Shown here one piece after another: positions 33,313-42,959 of a stretch of DNA of 64,000 nucleotides. Under the pieces are notes generated by a model that did not search any database, was not told the DNA's origin, and saw only the letters and a program-made list of their open reading frames with translations. Every line of letters starts with the position of its first letter. Position 1 is the stretch's first letter. The translations under genes were made by a program, and so were the position numbers. The DNA lies in assembly GCA_036378535.1 (NCBI GenBank), contig DASUWH010000030.1:1-64000 (forward strand), read 5' to 3'. Source of the stretch: Gp1-AA122 sp036378535 (GTDB lineage: Bacteria > Acidobacteriota > Terriglobia > Terriglobales > Acidobacteriaceae).

Positions 33313-33873
33313 ATGTGTGCCGTGCCTGAATTGAAGGTCCTGATCACCCACGACCAGATAGCCAAGAAAGTCTCGGAACTGGCGCAGCAGATTACCCGCG
33401 ACTTCAAGGGAGAGAGCGTCATCTTCGTCGGCGTACTCAAAGGCGCCGCAATTTTTCTCAGCGATCTGGCGCGCCAGGTACAGCTCGATGCCACCTTCGA
33501 TTTCATCGGCGTCTCCAGCTACGGCAACCGCCCAAGCCCGACCCAGGAACTGATTTCCGGCTGGGATTCTACCGGCGAAGTCCGGCTCACCAAGGATGTG
33601 GATCAATCCATGCAGGACCGGAACGTGATTTTGGTCGAAGATATCCTCGACACCGGCCTGACCATGACCTATCTCAAGAAACTCATGCTCGCACATCAGC
33701 CGCGAGCGTTGAAAATCGCTGCCCTGCTCGATAAGCCATCACGCCGCAGGCGCCCCATCGAGGCCGATTACGTCGGTTTCAAAATCCCTGATGAATTCGT
33801 TGTCGGCTACGGCCTGGATTACGCTGAGCGTTACCGCAATCTACCCGATATTTGTGTGATTCCCCGCGATTAG
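33313..33873 (+). CDS. hpt: Hypoxanthine phosphoribosyltransferase
   Basis: Purine salvage enzyme converting hypoxanthine or guanine plus PRPP to IMP or GMP. VILVEDILDTGLTMTYL near residue 105 is the PRPP-binding loop; GVLKGAAIFLSDL contains the flexible KG turn; VGYGLDYAERYRNLP is the base-binding end. Length (186) is normal. It is followed after 43 bases by a PP2C-type phosphatase gene. Confidence 0.94.
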   Translation: MCAVPELKVLITHDQIAKKVSELAQQITRDFKGESVIFVGVLKGAAIFLSDLARQVQLDATFDFIGVSSYGNRPSPTQELISGWDSTGEVRLTKDVDQSMQDRNVILVEDILDTGLTMTYLKKLMLAHQPRALKIAALLDKPSRRRRPIEADYVGFKIPDEFVVGYGLDYAERYRNLPDICVIPRD

Positions 33874-33916
33874 GCGCAACCCAAATTCGAGCGGAGTCAC
33901 TGGTATCATAGTTACA

Positions 33917-35677
33917 GTGGCCACCGCCGAAACCCAACAGATTGCCAAGATTGAGCCCCTGCTGCTGGAGGTTGCCGACGTCGTTAATACGACGCTGGAC
34001 CTGGAAACCACGCTGCGGCGGGTCGCGGAACTCGTTCGCAAGGTCATCGACTACGAGATTTTCGCTATCCTCCTCCTGAATGAGAAAACCCAGGAACTCC
34101 GCTTCCGCTTCCAGCTAGGCTACCCACGCGAGTTTGCTGAACGCGCGCGTGTGAAGGTAGGCGAGGGCGTCACCGGACGGTCAGCTCAACTTCGGGAAGC
34201 GGTATTGGTGGACGATGTCACCAAGGAGAATGGCTACATAGCCGCTATTCCCAATGTCCGGTCCGAATTGGCCATCCCGCTCATCATCAAGAACCGCGTG
34301 ATCGGCGTGATCGACCTGGAGGCTCGCGAGCCCGGCTACTTCACCGAAGATCACAAACGCCTGCTCACTCTGATCGCCTCGCGCATGGCAGTCGGCATCG
34401 AGAATGCGCAGCTCTATACCCGCAGCACCCGGCAGGCGCGCACCCTCCTGTTGCTGAATGAAATCGCGCGTGAGCTGACCTCCATTCTGAATCTGGACGA
34501 GCTGCTGAAAAGAATTGGCGAGCTGCTCAGCCGCTTAATCGATTTCCAGATGTTCAGTATCCTGCTGATTGAACCGGGTTCGGAGAAGCTGCAACACCGT
34601 TTCTCCCTGCGCTTTCAGGAGAATATTCACCTTAAGCACGACATCGCACTCGGCCACGGAATCGTGGGGTCGGCCGCGCAACAAAAAGAAGCGGTGCTGG
34701 TGCCCGATGTCAGCAAGGATGCCCGCTACGTGCAGGTGAATCCAGAGACGCGTTCCGAACTCGCTGTGCCGCTGATCTACAAAGACACGGTTATCGGTGT
34801 CCTTGATCTGGAACACACGCGCCGGGGTTTCTTCACCGAGGATCACCGACGCACGGTCACCACCCTGGCCGCGCAGGTGGCCATCGCCATAGAAAATGCG
34901 CGCCTCTACGAACAGATTCAGGAACAGGAGCGCCGCCTGGAAAGAGACCTGGCGCTGGCCCGCGAGCTTCAGTTCCGGCTGTTGCCCGCGGCATCCCCCA
35001 AGCTCGACAACCTGGAGATCGCCGCAAAATTCGTGCCTGCCCGCGCCATCGGCGGGGACTTGTATGATTTCTTGACCTACTCTCTTTCGCGCGCGGCTAT
35101 TGTGATTGGCGACGTCAGCGGGAAGGGGGCGCCCGCAGCGATCTACGCGGCCTTGGTAAGCGGCATTCTGCGCTCCCATGCGCCCATCGAGCCTGCCCCC
35201 GCCGAGATGTTGTCGGCAATTAATTTTTCTCTGGGCGAGCGCCGCATCGAAGCGCAATTTGTCTCCATCATCTACGCGGTTTGGGATGACACGCGCAAGA
35301 CACTCCAGGTAGCGAATTCCGGCTTGCCTCGGCCGGTTTACCTGCACGATGGCAAAATGGAAATCATCGAGGCCACGGGGTTACCCCTCGGCCTCTTCGA
35401 TGAAGCCGAGTACGATGAGTTCACCTTTCGCGCCAAGCCCGGCGACCTTTTCGTTTTCTTCAGCGACGGAATCCTGGATGCTCGTAACCGGGCCGGTCAA
35501 TTATTTGGCCGCACCGGCGCTGAGTGCATCATCCGCGAATGCGGGAATGTGAGTGCCGCGGAGGTAGTCAAGCGACTCTTCGCGGCCGTAGCCGCGCACG
35601 CCGCCGGCGAAGAATCCTTCGACGATCAGACCGTGGTGGCGATCAAAGTCAAAGAAATAGCCGGCAAACGCAAGTGA
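33917..35677 (+). CDS. GAF-GAF-PP2C (SpoIIE/RsbU-type) phosphatase
   Basis: 586 residues. Two GAF sensor domains (about 15-165 and 185-340), with the near-identical phrases RSELAIPLI and RSELAVPLI ahead of VIGV(I/L)DLE, are joined by a short coiled linker to a SpoIIE-type Ser/Thr phosphatase (about 370-580). Metal residues are in GGDLYDF, IGDVSGKG and the FSDGI and DDQTVV motifs. Such enzymes dephosphorylate anti-sigma antagonists (STAS proteins). A STAS gene exists at 52482. GTG start 33917; the stop overlaps the next start. Confidence 0.92.
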   Translation: MATAETQQIAKIEPLLLEVADVVNTTLDLETTLRRVAELVRKVIDYEIFAILLLNEKTQELRFRFQLGYPREFAERARVKVGEGVTGRSAQLREAVLVDDVTKENGYIAAIPNVRSELAIPLIIKNRVIGVIDLEAREPGYFTEDHKRLLTLIASRMAVGIENAQLYTRSTRQARTLLLLNEIARELTSILNLDELLKRIGELLSRLIDFQMFSILLIEPGSEKLQHRFSLRFQENIHLKHDIALGHGIVGSAAQQKEAVLVPDVSKDARYVQVNPETRSELAVPLIYKDTVIGVLDLEHTRRGFFTEDHRRTVTTLAAQVAIAIENARLYEQIQEQERRLERDLALARELQFRLLPAASPKLDNLEIAAKFVPARAIGGDLYDFLTYSLSRAAIVIGDVSGKGAPAAIYAALVSGILRSHAPIEPAPAEMLSAINFSLGERRIEAQFVSIIYAVWDDTRKTLQVANSGLPRPVYLHDGKMEIIEATGLPLGLFDEAEYDEFTFRAKPGDLFVFFSDGILDARNRAGQLFGRTGAECIIRECGNVSAAEVVKRLFAAVAAHAAGEESFDDQTVVAIKVKEIAGKRK

Positions 35678-37020
35678 GATCCGACTCCAGGACAGCCGCA
35701 GGCCGTCCCCCCGCATTCTCGTACCAGAGCGTCGCCAGCGGGCCTTCCCCTGGTGGCAACCCAACCACACGCGCCGTTGAAAGCTACGACGAACTCTTAT
35801 GCGATCAGGTGCCCCTCGCAAAACTTGCCCGCCGCTATGGAACCCCGCTCTACGTCTATTCTGCCTCGGCGATCCGCGAGAGACTGCGCGCCTTCGATCG
35901 GGCGTTCCACGACGTCCCGCACACCGTCTGTTATTCCGTAAAGGCCAATTCCAATCTGAGCATTTTGCGCCTGCTGAATAGGTCGGGCTGCGGTTTCGAT
36001 GTCGTCTCCGGCGGAGAACTTCAGAGGGTAATCAAGATCGATCGGCGGGCGACCCGGCGAGTGGTTTTCTCTGGCGTAGGCAAGAGCGTGGAGGAAATCG
36101 ATCTTGCGCTCCGCTCCGGGATACTGCTTTTTAACGTCGAAAGCGAGTCTGAGCTGGAACGCCTGGCGCAGCGTGCAAAGCGACTCAAAAAAACAGCTCA
36201 CCTCGCTCTGCGGGTCAATCCTGACGTTCCCGCTGAGACTCATCCCTATATCTCAACCGGGCTGCACCAGCATAAGTTCGGCATCCCGGTGAAGGAGGCG
36301 CGCAAATTGTATGTGCGTGCCGCCCAGCAGCCCTTCCTGACGGTTGCCGGAGTCAGCGTTCACATCGGTTCACAAATCACCGCTACGGAACCATTTGGTG
36401 CGGCCATGACTCGCGTCGCCGATCTGGTGCGTCAGCTCCGGGCGGATGGCCACCGGATTCAATATGTCGACGCGGGCGGCGGGTTGGGTATCTGGTATGA
36501 AAACGGTGGACACGATGAATTCGCTAGATTCGCTGCGCGCTACGCGATGGCTCTCACCGGTCCCCTACGTGAACTGGATATTCACCTGCTGCTCGAACCG
36601 GGACGCGCGATCGTCGGGCCTGCCGGCGCTCTGGTCACATCGGTTGAATACGTGAAGGCCAACGATCACAAGCGATTTCTGGTTGTCGATGCCGCCATGA
36701 ATGACCTGCTGCGCCCGGCGTTGTATGGCGCCTTTCACGAGATCATCCCGGTGCGCCGGTACGCGCGCCCCGCTGACCAGAAATTTGATGTAGTCGGTCC
36801 GATCTGCGAGACTGGCGACTTTTTCGCCAGGGACCGGCAACTGCCCGACGTCGCCGCGGGAGAATTGCTCGCGATTCTCGACACCGGCGCCTATGGTCTC
36901 TCTCTCTCTTCAAACTACAATTCTCGTGCTCGCGCAGCCGAGGTCCTGGTAGATGGCAAGTCGGTAAAGTTGATTCGCCGGCGAGAATCCTTCGCGGACC
37001 TGGTCCGGCAGGAAATCTGA
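35674..37020 (+). CDS. lysA: Diaminopimelate decarboxylase
   Basis: Last step of lysine synthesis: meso-diaminopimelate to lysine. YSVKANSNLSIL carries the PLP lysine, HIGSQI the His/Ser that stack on the cofactor, DAGGGLG and LLEPGRAIVG the phosphate-binding turns, and CETGDFFA the active-site Cys. The frame is open far upstream within the PP2C gene, but the GTG at 35674 overlaps the PP2C stop codon (GTGA), giving 448 residues, normal for LysA. This coupling puts lysA in an hpt - PP2C - lysA operon. Confidence 0.92.
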   Translation: MRSDSRTAAGRPPAFSYQSVASGPSPGGNPTTRAVESYDELLCDQVPLAKLARRYGTPLYVYSASAIRERLRAFDRAFHDVPHTVCYSVKANSNLSILRLLNRSGCGFDVVSGGELQRVIKIDRRATRRVVFSGVGKSVEEIDLALRSGILLFNVESESELERLAQRAKRLKKTAHLALRVNPDVPAETHPYISTGLHQHKFGIPVKEARKLYVRAAQQPFLTVAGVSVHIGSQITATEPFGAAMTRVADLVRQLRADGHRIQYVDAGGGLGIWYENGGHDEFARFAARYAMALTGPLRELDIHLLLEPGRAIVGPAGALVTSVEYVKANDHKRFLVVDAAMNDLLRPALYGAFHEIIPVRRYARPADQKFDVVGPICETGDFFARDRQLPDVAAGELLAILDTGAYGLSLSSNYNSRARAAEVLVDGKSVKLIRRRESFADLVRQEI

Positions 37021-37041
37021 CTCGGACTCCGGGTGCGCAGG

Positions 37042-37746
37042 CTACGATTCGCCATACCAGGCGTAGGTTGCGCCAGTCCAATAAAGAACTCCACGCGCAC
37101 CGGCCCGATTCTCCGCTACCACGTCACGACGACTAGGGAATCTGCCGAAGTAGCGGATTAAGCTCTCGGGAGGCGCCTGCACGCTCATCCAGTCGCCCGC
37201 AACATTCCGCAGCAGATAAGCCTGCCGCGCCAAAGGGTGACGCCACCCTTCGGCGCCAAACCCGTGTATTACTGCCACCAGCGTCTCCTTGGCGCCTACC
37301 TGTTCCGGCTTGGGCGCTGGTGGAAAATGAACGACTTTCTGGTTCTTAGGTGGATGATACACATGGGTCGGCGATTCAATGCTCCAGTTAGACAACTGAT
37401 CGTTAATCTCCGCTAGCTTGTTACGAACCGGGATGACGACAACCATCAGGTCCTCGTATCCATCGCCGTTGAAGTCACCGGTCACAAAACGCGGCTGACC
37501 TCGCTCCTCGACCAGAACAGAATCGCCAAACACCCGGTGTACGGCGGCCCGCACATCGGCGGAAGTGGCGGGTATGGTTTGGGTTGGGCCGGCTTTCCTG
37601 GCCGGCGTCATGCTCACTGCGGGTCTCTGTGATGCGCTTGGCACAACTGGCGCTTCGATGGACTTAGCTGACGTGTTGCCGCAACTCGCTAGCAGAGGAC
37701 ACATGATGAAGGCGATGAATGCTGGAATTCGCGATCGGATAATCAC
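37042..37746 (-). CDS. Hypothetical lipoprotein with an FG-GAP-like segment
   Basis: Exported lipoprotein, lipobox LLASC near residue 20, then a Pro/Ser/Thr linker. RFVTGDFNGDGYEDLMVVV resembles a single FG-GAP/integrin-type calcium loop (DxNxDGxxD). Its C-terminal 100 residues are not recognised. The GTG at 37746 with GGAGG five bases upstream is preferred over GTG 37752. Function unknown. Convergent with lysA. Confidence 0.65.
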   Translation of the reverse strand: MIIRSRIPAFIAFIMCPLLASCGNTSAKSIEAPVVPSASQRPAVSMTPARKAGPTQTIPATSADVRAAVHRVFGDSVLVEERGQPRFVTGDFNGDGYEDLMVVVIPVRNKLAEINDQLSNWSIESPTHVYHPPKNQKVVHFPPAPKPEQVGAKETLVAVIHGFGAEGWRHPLARQAYLLRNVAGDWMSVQAPPESLIRYFGRFPSRRDVVAENRAGARGVLYWTGATYAWYGES

Positions 37747-37814
37747 GTTCACCTCCGTGCAAAAATGTGAAAACTGGGGCGGGTAAATGCCCTGCCCCAG
37801 GTTGAATCCAGAAG

Positions 37815-39098
37815 TTAAAGTGAGTTAAGGAACGTGATCAGATTGTTCTTCTGAGTCGTCGACAGGTTCTGATAATTGTAAATCACCTGAACCGCCTCGT
37901 TGCTGTGCCGCAGGATGGCATTGTTGCGCGTGGTAGAAGCTAAATCATGCATCATGCGGCTCCTGGTGCGCAGTCCCCAAAGCGGAGGCGTGCGCAGCTT
38001 GTTAGCGGTATCGGCAGGACCGTTCTGGACGATGCCGTCTCCCGTGCCCACGTCATGCAGCAGAAAATCGCTGTAGGGATGGATGATCTTATTTCCGAGC
38101 GCGGCGGGTACTGTGAATGCCCCACCATTGATAACAGTTCCGGGAGGAGCAGTGGTGATGGAGGGCACGTGACAGATATTGCAGCCGATCGAATTGAACA
38201 GTTGCTGTCCTTGTTGTGCCGCTGAAGTCGCTAACAGCGCCGAATCTACCGGCAGCGCCATCGTGCCTCGCATAAATACGGCGAAGTGATCAATGTCCGC
38301 CATACCGAGATTGTCTGGCGTGTCCTCCGGATCGCTGGTTGTCTTGCAAACCGTTGTCGTATCCGTGGGATTCAAACGGTTCGTGATCCCTTGCTCATTG
38401 ATGTAGGCATCGCTGGCGAATGACAACAGGCTGGCCTGCTGATTTTTCCAGCCAAAGCGTCCTCCCCGAATCTGTCCGGGAGCCTCCAGTACCGGCACTT
38501 GAATAAATTCACCGGCGATATAACCCCCGCTCTGATACGGCTGGTTGAGTGAGATCTGATAAAGGGTGTTGCTGTCGATGGACTCAACAAATCCATCCCC
38601 TAATGTATTCAACGAAGCGCGCAAGGTTTGAATCGTTTCCGTTCCCGGAACCCTTTCCTGCGCCTGCGGACACACTGCGCGGTCATTGATCAACGACCGG
38701 TTGGGAATACTGTTAGCGCCATCATTGATCGTGATTGTGGGATTCACGAAGTTGCCATAAGCATCCTGATGACCTACGCGTAACTCGGTTACCTGGCTGA
38801 TGCCGCCGGTGTTGGGATTCTGGTGGCAATTAACACAAGACTGAGCGTTATAAACGGGCCCAAGCCCATTATCCACACCGTCTTGTTCTTCAAAATGCTG
38901 CTGATCGTTGGCAAACGTATCGCCTGCAGGCTCCGGGAATCCATTACTTACACTTTGGGAACCGGAGTTCTGATTTAACGTAGGGGTGTTGAATCCAGTT
39001 GGCGCTTGGGTGGAGGATTGACTGTAAACGATGCTCATGGTTCCTATGGCCATAACCAGAACCAGAGCGCACACGTACAGCATTACGGAACGCCACAT
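37815..39098 (-). CDS. DUF1111 di-haem cytochrome c (thiol oxidoreductase-like)
   Basis: Periplasmic protein of 427 residues with an N-terminal signal/anchor helix. Two haem-binding CxxCH motifs: SCVNCHQNP near residue 88 and GCNICHVPS near residue 310. Fold and spacing fit DUF1111 (di-haem oxidoreductase, MauG/peroxidase-like). LRTPPLWGLRTRSRMMHD near the C-terminus is a strong family signature. Partner redox proteins are not adjacent. ATG 39098 with AGGAGAGG upstream is preferred over the longer frame to 39161. Confidence 0.88.
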   Translation of the reverse strand: MWRSVMLYVCALVLVMAIGTMSIVYSQSSTQAPTGFNTPTLNQNSGSQSVSNGFPEPAGDTFANDQQHFEEQDGVDNGLGPVYNAQSCVNCHQNPNTGGISQVTELRVGHQDAYGNFVNPTITINDGANSIPNRSLINDRAVCPQAQERVPGTETIQTLRASLNTLGDGFVESIDSNTLYQISLNQPYQSGGYIAGEFIQVPVLEAPGQIRGGRFGWKNQQASLLSFASDAYINEQGITNRLNPTDTTTVCKTTSDPEDTPDNLGMADIDHFAVFMRGTMALPVDSALLATSAAQQGQQLFNSIGCNICHVPSITTAPPGTVINGGAFTVPAALGNKIIHPYSDFLLHDVGTGDGIVQNGPADTANKLRTPPLWGLRTRSRMMHDLASTTRNNAILRHSNEAVQVIYNYQNLSTTQKNNLITFLNSL

Positions 39099-39367
39099 AC
39101 TCGACTCCTCTCCTGAGTGAGCACACTCCAGATACTTGAGTTGGAAACTGGGCCGGCGCATAACCCTTGGCAGGGCGGGTGTGTCCTTCTTGGCGCAACA
39201 CCAAACCCGGGCTAGCTTATGGAATGGCGCAGGTGGCTAACCCAATAGCTGTAACATGCAGCTACTTGGAATTTGCCGGAGAGTAGTACAAGATTGTTGA
39301 TGATGTCAAGGTAAATGTTATGTTTCTGGAACACTTATATGCTGAGGAACCCGCTAGAATTTACTAC

Positions 39368-40246
39368 TTATAAACCAGCCAAAAACGATGATAGCGCTTC
39401 GATTACCGGCTTCGCCCGCTGAAGATGGAGTGCGTGACCCAGTAATCGCAAGCGCGCAACCTGAGCACGAGGTCGCAGCTGTAGAATTTTCGCCACTTCC
39501 TTATCCGACATCAATCCGCCCAGGTCCGGGGTTGCTTGTAGGACCAGCATGGGACAATTGATTTGCGCCAGGAGTGTCCAGGGGTCGAAGCCCTGGAAGG
39601 TACGGCCATCTACCGTAGCCTGCATGGCCTCTGGATCTAATTGCTGCAAACACTCTGCCCACTTGAGCAGGCTTGCCTGGTTATTGCCAGGCAGTTCGCC
39701 GATCGCAAACTTGCCCGGCAAACCGGGAATCGGGATCTCCAATTTTGCCAACCGCTCAGCCATGGCATGCAACGAACCGCCCTGCTGGGCGACGTGGTAC
39801 AGCCCATTCAATAATTCCTGGTACATGCTATGCGCCAAGGTGTCGCGCGCCAGCACGCTGTCCCCCATAATGATGGCCCGTACCCAATCGGGGTGTTTAG
39901 CCGCGACGTGCATTGCTATGACACCGCCGAGAGAATGCCCGAAAATCACGGGTGGCGCGGCGGGAACGTTGGTGAGGAAAGCCGTTACGTCAGAGGCGTA
40001 GTCGCTGATTCGGTAGCCGTCCGGCGTTCTGCTCGACTTACCGTGGCCCCGCAGGTCGAGCGCAAGCACGTGCCAGCCGCTAAGAGCAGGAGTCAGGGGA
40101 AGACAATCACGCCAGTTCCGGCCGATTCCATGAAGGAAAAGTATGGCTGGCCCACCCGCCCGACCTTCCGCATAGTTGATCCTGACCTCGCCCGCCTCGA
40201 ATACTTTCTCTTTGAAAGAAACAGGAGCGGCCGGACCCGAGGTCAA
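39368..40246 (-). CDS. Alpha/beta hydrolase
   Basis: Alpha/beta fold hydrolase. LFLHGIGRNWRD has the oxyanion HG, DLRGHGKS follows, the nucleophile elbow is GHSLGG, and GHALH near the C-terminus carries the catalytic His. The frame opens at a GTG at 40282, but a TTG at 40246 overlaps the stop of the upstream amidohydrolase gene (TTGA) and has GGAGG six bases upstream, so I take TTG 40246. Substrate unknown; translational coupling suggests it works with the amidohydrolase. Confidence 0.82.
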   Translation of the reverse strand: MTSGPAAPVSFKEKVFEAGEVRINYAEGRAGGPAILFLHGIGRNWRDCLPLTPALSGWHVLALDLRGHGKSSRTPDGYRISDYASDVTAFLTNVPAAPPVIFGHSLGGVIAMHVAAKHPDWVRAIIMGDSVLARDTLAHSMYQELLNGLYHVAQQGGSLHAMAERLAKLEIPIPGLPGKFAIGELPGNNQASLLKWAECLQQLDPEAMQATVDGRTFQGFDPWTLLAQINCPMLVLQATPDLGGLMSDKEVAKILQLRPRAQVARLRLLGHALHLQRAKPVIEALSSFLAGL

Positions 40247-41949
40247 TCTCGTCCTCCGGGCGTACTTCCCGAGCCTTGCCACACGATGCGGCCGCCCACG
40301 ATGGTAGTCAGAACTTTTACGTCACGAAATTTAACGGGATCAATCGAGAAGATGTCATCACTAAGGATCACCATGTCGGCCAGTTTTCCGGGCGTGATAG
40401 AACCTTTTTCCGTCTCCTGGAACTCGGCATAGGCCGATCCCATGGTATAAGCCTCAACCGCTTCCGCGATCGAAAGTTTCTGCTCCGGAAACCAGCCGTT
40501 AGGATTCTTGCCATCCAGCGTGGCGCGAGTGACGGCCGCGTATAAGCCGAGCATCGGATTGAGCGGCGCCACATCCCAGTCAGTCCCGAATGCCAGGCGC
40601 ACCCCATGATTCAGAAAAGTTCTGAAAGCATAGGTGCGGCTGGCGCGGTCATGGCCAATCCGGGCCTCGGCCCAGCGCCCGTCATCAATTGCGTGGTAGG
40701 GCTGCATGGAAGCAATCACATGCAACTGAGCGAAGCGGTCGAAATCCTTGGCCGCCATATGCTGCGCGTGCTCGATGCGCATGCGCCGGTCGGCCTCGCC
40801 ATGCCCCTTGATCACATCGGAATACAAATCGAGCACTGCCGAGATCGCCGCATCGCCGATCGCGTGTGTGCACAGTTGAATGCCGGCAGCATCGGCGGTC
40901 ATCATGCGGTCCCGCATCGCGGAAATTGGATGCATATCACCGGCAAGCAGACCACGATTGTCAGGTTGATCGGAGAACGGCTCGAAGAAGTACGCTGTCC
41001 TCGAACCAAGCGAACCATCGGCGAATCCTTTAACCGCGCCGATGCGCAGATAAGATGACCCAAACGCATGACGAATCCCGATTTTCGCCTGATCGGCAGC
41101 ACCGTCGCTGATCAGGGGAGCCGCGTAGATTCGGGTGGTCAGCTCTCCGCGATCGAGCAGTTCAGCATAAACCGCAATGTCGGCGTAATCCGCGCTCATA
41201 TTTTGCACGCTGGTTACGCCCAGCGACGCGGCGTGGGCCAGCGCCCGTTGGATCGCTCGTACCCGCTGCTCATGATTCAGTGGAGGAATAATCTTATCTA
41301 TAAGCGACTCCGCCGCATCTTTGAATGCACCGGTCGGATTGCCCTTGGCGTCTCGAACGATCTGGCCGCCGGGGGGGTCGGGCGTTGCGGCCGTCACGCC
41401 CGCCAGCTTGATAGCCACCGAATTGGCCAGCGCCATATGGCCGTCATATCGGGAAACAAAAACGGGCGTGTCCCCCGTCACCGGGTCAATCATCTCTTTC
41501 GTTGGCAGCGTAGGAGGGTTCCACTTGGTCTCATCCCAATCACCGTTGAGAATCCACTCGCCCTTGGGGGTGGTTTTCGCGCGCTCACCAATGCGGCGCA
41601 CGAACTCTTGTGCGCTAGTGACATTGGTCAATTGCACCGCATCGAGCTGCCGTCCGCCCTCGGCGAAATGAACATGGGAATCGTTGAAGCCTGGAAGCAG
41701 GAGCTTCCCATGGGCGTCGATCGCCTTCGTTCTTGCGCCGCGCCAGGCGTCCGCTTCCGCACTCGAACCCACGGCCACGATGCGGTCACCCAGAATGGCA
41801 ACGGCGTCGGCTTTGGGGTGACTTTTGTCGCCCGTCCAAATCCTGGCGTTAGTGATAATCAGATCGGCGGCAGGTTGGGACTGAGCTGTGGTCATGACCA
41901 TGGCAATAAAATGAAGGAACAGGGCAAAAAATATTATCCGACGTGACAT
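40243..41949 (-). CDS. Secreted amidohydrolase (YtcJ/NfdA type)
   Basis: Metal-dependent amidohydrolase of the YtcJ subfamily, 568 residues, with a cleavable or anchoring signal segment (residues 4-22). LLLPGFNDSHVHF holds the HxH metal motif, EHAQHMAAKDFDRF, CTHAIGD and FGTDWDVAPLNP the other ligands (His, His, Asp). Family substrates include N-acyl amino acids and formamides. ATG 41949 has GGAG five bases upstream; the downstream hydrolase start overlaps its stop. Confidence 0.9.
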   Translation of the reverse strand: MSRRIIFFALFLHFIAMVMTTAQSQPAADLIITNARIWTGDKSHPKADAVAILGDRIVAVGSSAEADAWRGARTKAIDAHGKLLLPGFNDSHVHFAEGGRQLDAVQLTNVTSAQEFVRRIGERAKTTPKGEWILNGDWDETKWNPPTLPTKEMIDPVTGDTPVFVSRYDGHMALANSVAIKLAGVTAATPDPPGGQIVRDAKGNPTGAFKDAAESLIDKIIPPLNHEQRVRAIQRALAHAASLGVTSVQNMSADYADIAVYAELLDRGELTTRIYAAPLISDGAADQAKIGIRHAFGSSYLRIGAVKGFADGSLGSRTAYFFEPFSDQPDNRGLLAGDMHPISAMRDRMMTADAAGIQLCTHAIGDAAISAVLDLYSDVIKGHGEADRRMRIEHAQHMAAKDFDRFAQLHVIASMQPYHAIDDGRWAEARIGHDRASRTYAFRTFLNHGVRLAFGTDWDVAPLNPMLGLYAAVTRATLDGKNPNGWFPEQKLSIAEAVEAYTMGSAYAEFQETEKGSITPGKLADMVILSDDIFSIDPVKFRDVKVLTTIVGGRIVWQGSGSTPGGRD

Positions 41950-41980
41950 GGGTCTCCGGAACCGAATCGTTGACTGGTAC

Positions 41981-42853
41981 TTACCTTTGTCCCCACTTCA
42001 GCTTGGTGCGCAGAACGTCAAAGAACGTCTTGCTGATGCGAATCAATTTCACCGTGTGCTCGGACTTGTGGCAGACAATACGATCGCCATCTTTCAGTTC
42101 CATGCCCACCTGTCCGTCGATGCTCAAAAAAGCCGGTTCGTGTTCGGTATTGACGACCACCACGATCTCGGAACTGTCCTGCACCACCAGTGGCCGATGC
42201 GTCAGCGAGTGCGGCGACACGGGGGTCAGGACGAATGCCGCCACCGAAGGCATCAGGATCGGACCACCGGCGGCCACCGAATAGGCGGTTGAGCCGGTCG
42301 GCGTCGCAATGATCATGCCGTCTGCTTTGTAGTTGGAGACAAACATCTCGTCGATGTACAGATCCAGACTCGCGAGGCGGGCAATCGAAACCTTGTTGAC
42401 AATCGCATCATTCAGCGCGTCGTAAGAGGCTATGCACTTCCCTTCCCGCTGCAGCTGACAGTTGACCATGGACCGACTGTCGACCGCATAACGATTCGCA
42501 TGGATCGCTTCAAGCGCAGGATAAAGCTCCGCGAGTGGAACCTCTGTCAAGAAACCCAGCGTGCCCAGGTTGACTCCCAGGATTGGGACTCCCGCCTTGG
42601 CGACAGCACGAGCCGCGGAAAGCAGCGTGCCATCTCCGCCCAGCACGATTACGTAGTCGGGTTTGTGTGGTCCGATTTGGTCGCGGTCCACGATCTCTTT
42701 GCCGTTGGTGTAAGCGGCAGTTTCCCGGTCAATGAAGACGCGGCATTGGTGTTGGTCGAGCCACTCGAAAATGTGCGGCAGGATGCCCGCCAGCTCCGGC
42801 TTGGCAGGTTTGGAGACAATTGCGACCAACTTAGAAGATGAACTTTGAGCCAT
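41981..42853 (-). CDS. nadK: NAD kinase
   Basis: Phosphorylates NAD to NADP. VIVLGGDGTLLSAARA contains the GGDG motif for ATP/NAD; NDAIVNK and the glycine-rich ADGMIIATPTGSTAYSVAAGGPI segment complete the active site. 290 residues, normal length. The frame is open to 43000, but the ATG at 42853 starts the conserved part. It follows tlyA on the same strand after a 106-bp gap filled by two palindromes. Confidence 0.94.
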   Translation of the reverse strand: MAQSSSSKLVAIVSKPAKPELAGILPHIFEWLDQHQCRVFIDRETAAYTNGKEIVDRDQIGPHKPDYVIVLGGDGTLLSAARAVAKAGVPILGVNLGTLGFLTEVPLAELYPALEAIHANRYAVDSRSMVNCQLQREGKCIASYDALNDAIVNKVSIARLASLDLYIDEMFVSNYKADGMIIATPTGSTAYSVAAGGPILMPSVAAFVLTPVSPHSLTHRPLVVQDSSEIVVVVNTEHEPAFLSIDGQVGMELKDGDRIVCHKSEHTVKLIRISKTFFDVLRTKLKWGQR

Positions 42854-42882
42854 GAGCAAATCGGAATTGTACAGGGAAACGG

Positions 42883-42955
42883 TGTGGCGCGGGCATTCCT
42901 GCCCGCGTCTCTCTCGGTCGCACCTTAAAAATGCGGACCGGAATGTCCGCACCAC
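42883..42955. repeat. BIME-like pair of inverted palindromic units
   Basis: Unit 1 (42883-42908) and unit 2 (42930-42955, opposite orientation) agree at 21 of 26 positions. Each is itself a hairpin with the core GCGG(G/A)CATTCC, the arms being GCGGGCA/TGCCCGC in one and TGCGGAC/GTCCGCA in the other. The pair occupies the tlyA-nadK gap. In other bacteria such REP pairs stabilise upstream mRNA or bind gyrase/IHF; here only the structure is shown. Confidence 0.75.
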
Positions 42956-42959
42956 AGTT

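Noticed and set aside
33208..33696. N-terminal extension of the rhodanese gene
   Set aside because: It is antisense to hpt, whereas ATG 33207 has a ribosome site and starts the conserved domain.
34535..35347. Minus-strand open frame over the GAF-PP2C gene
   Set aside because: Antisense shadow without recognisable motifs.
41068..41946. Plus-strand open frame over the amidohydrolase
   Set aside because: Antisense shadow; low-complexity composition and no ribosome site.
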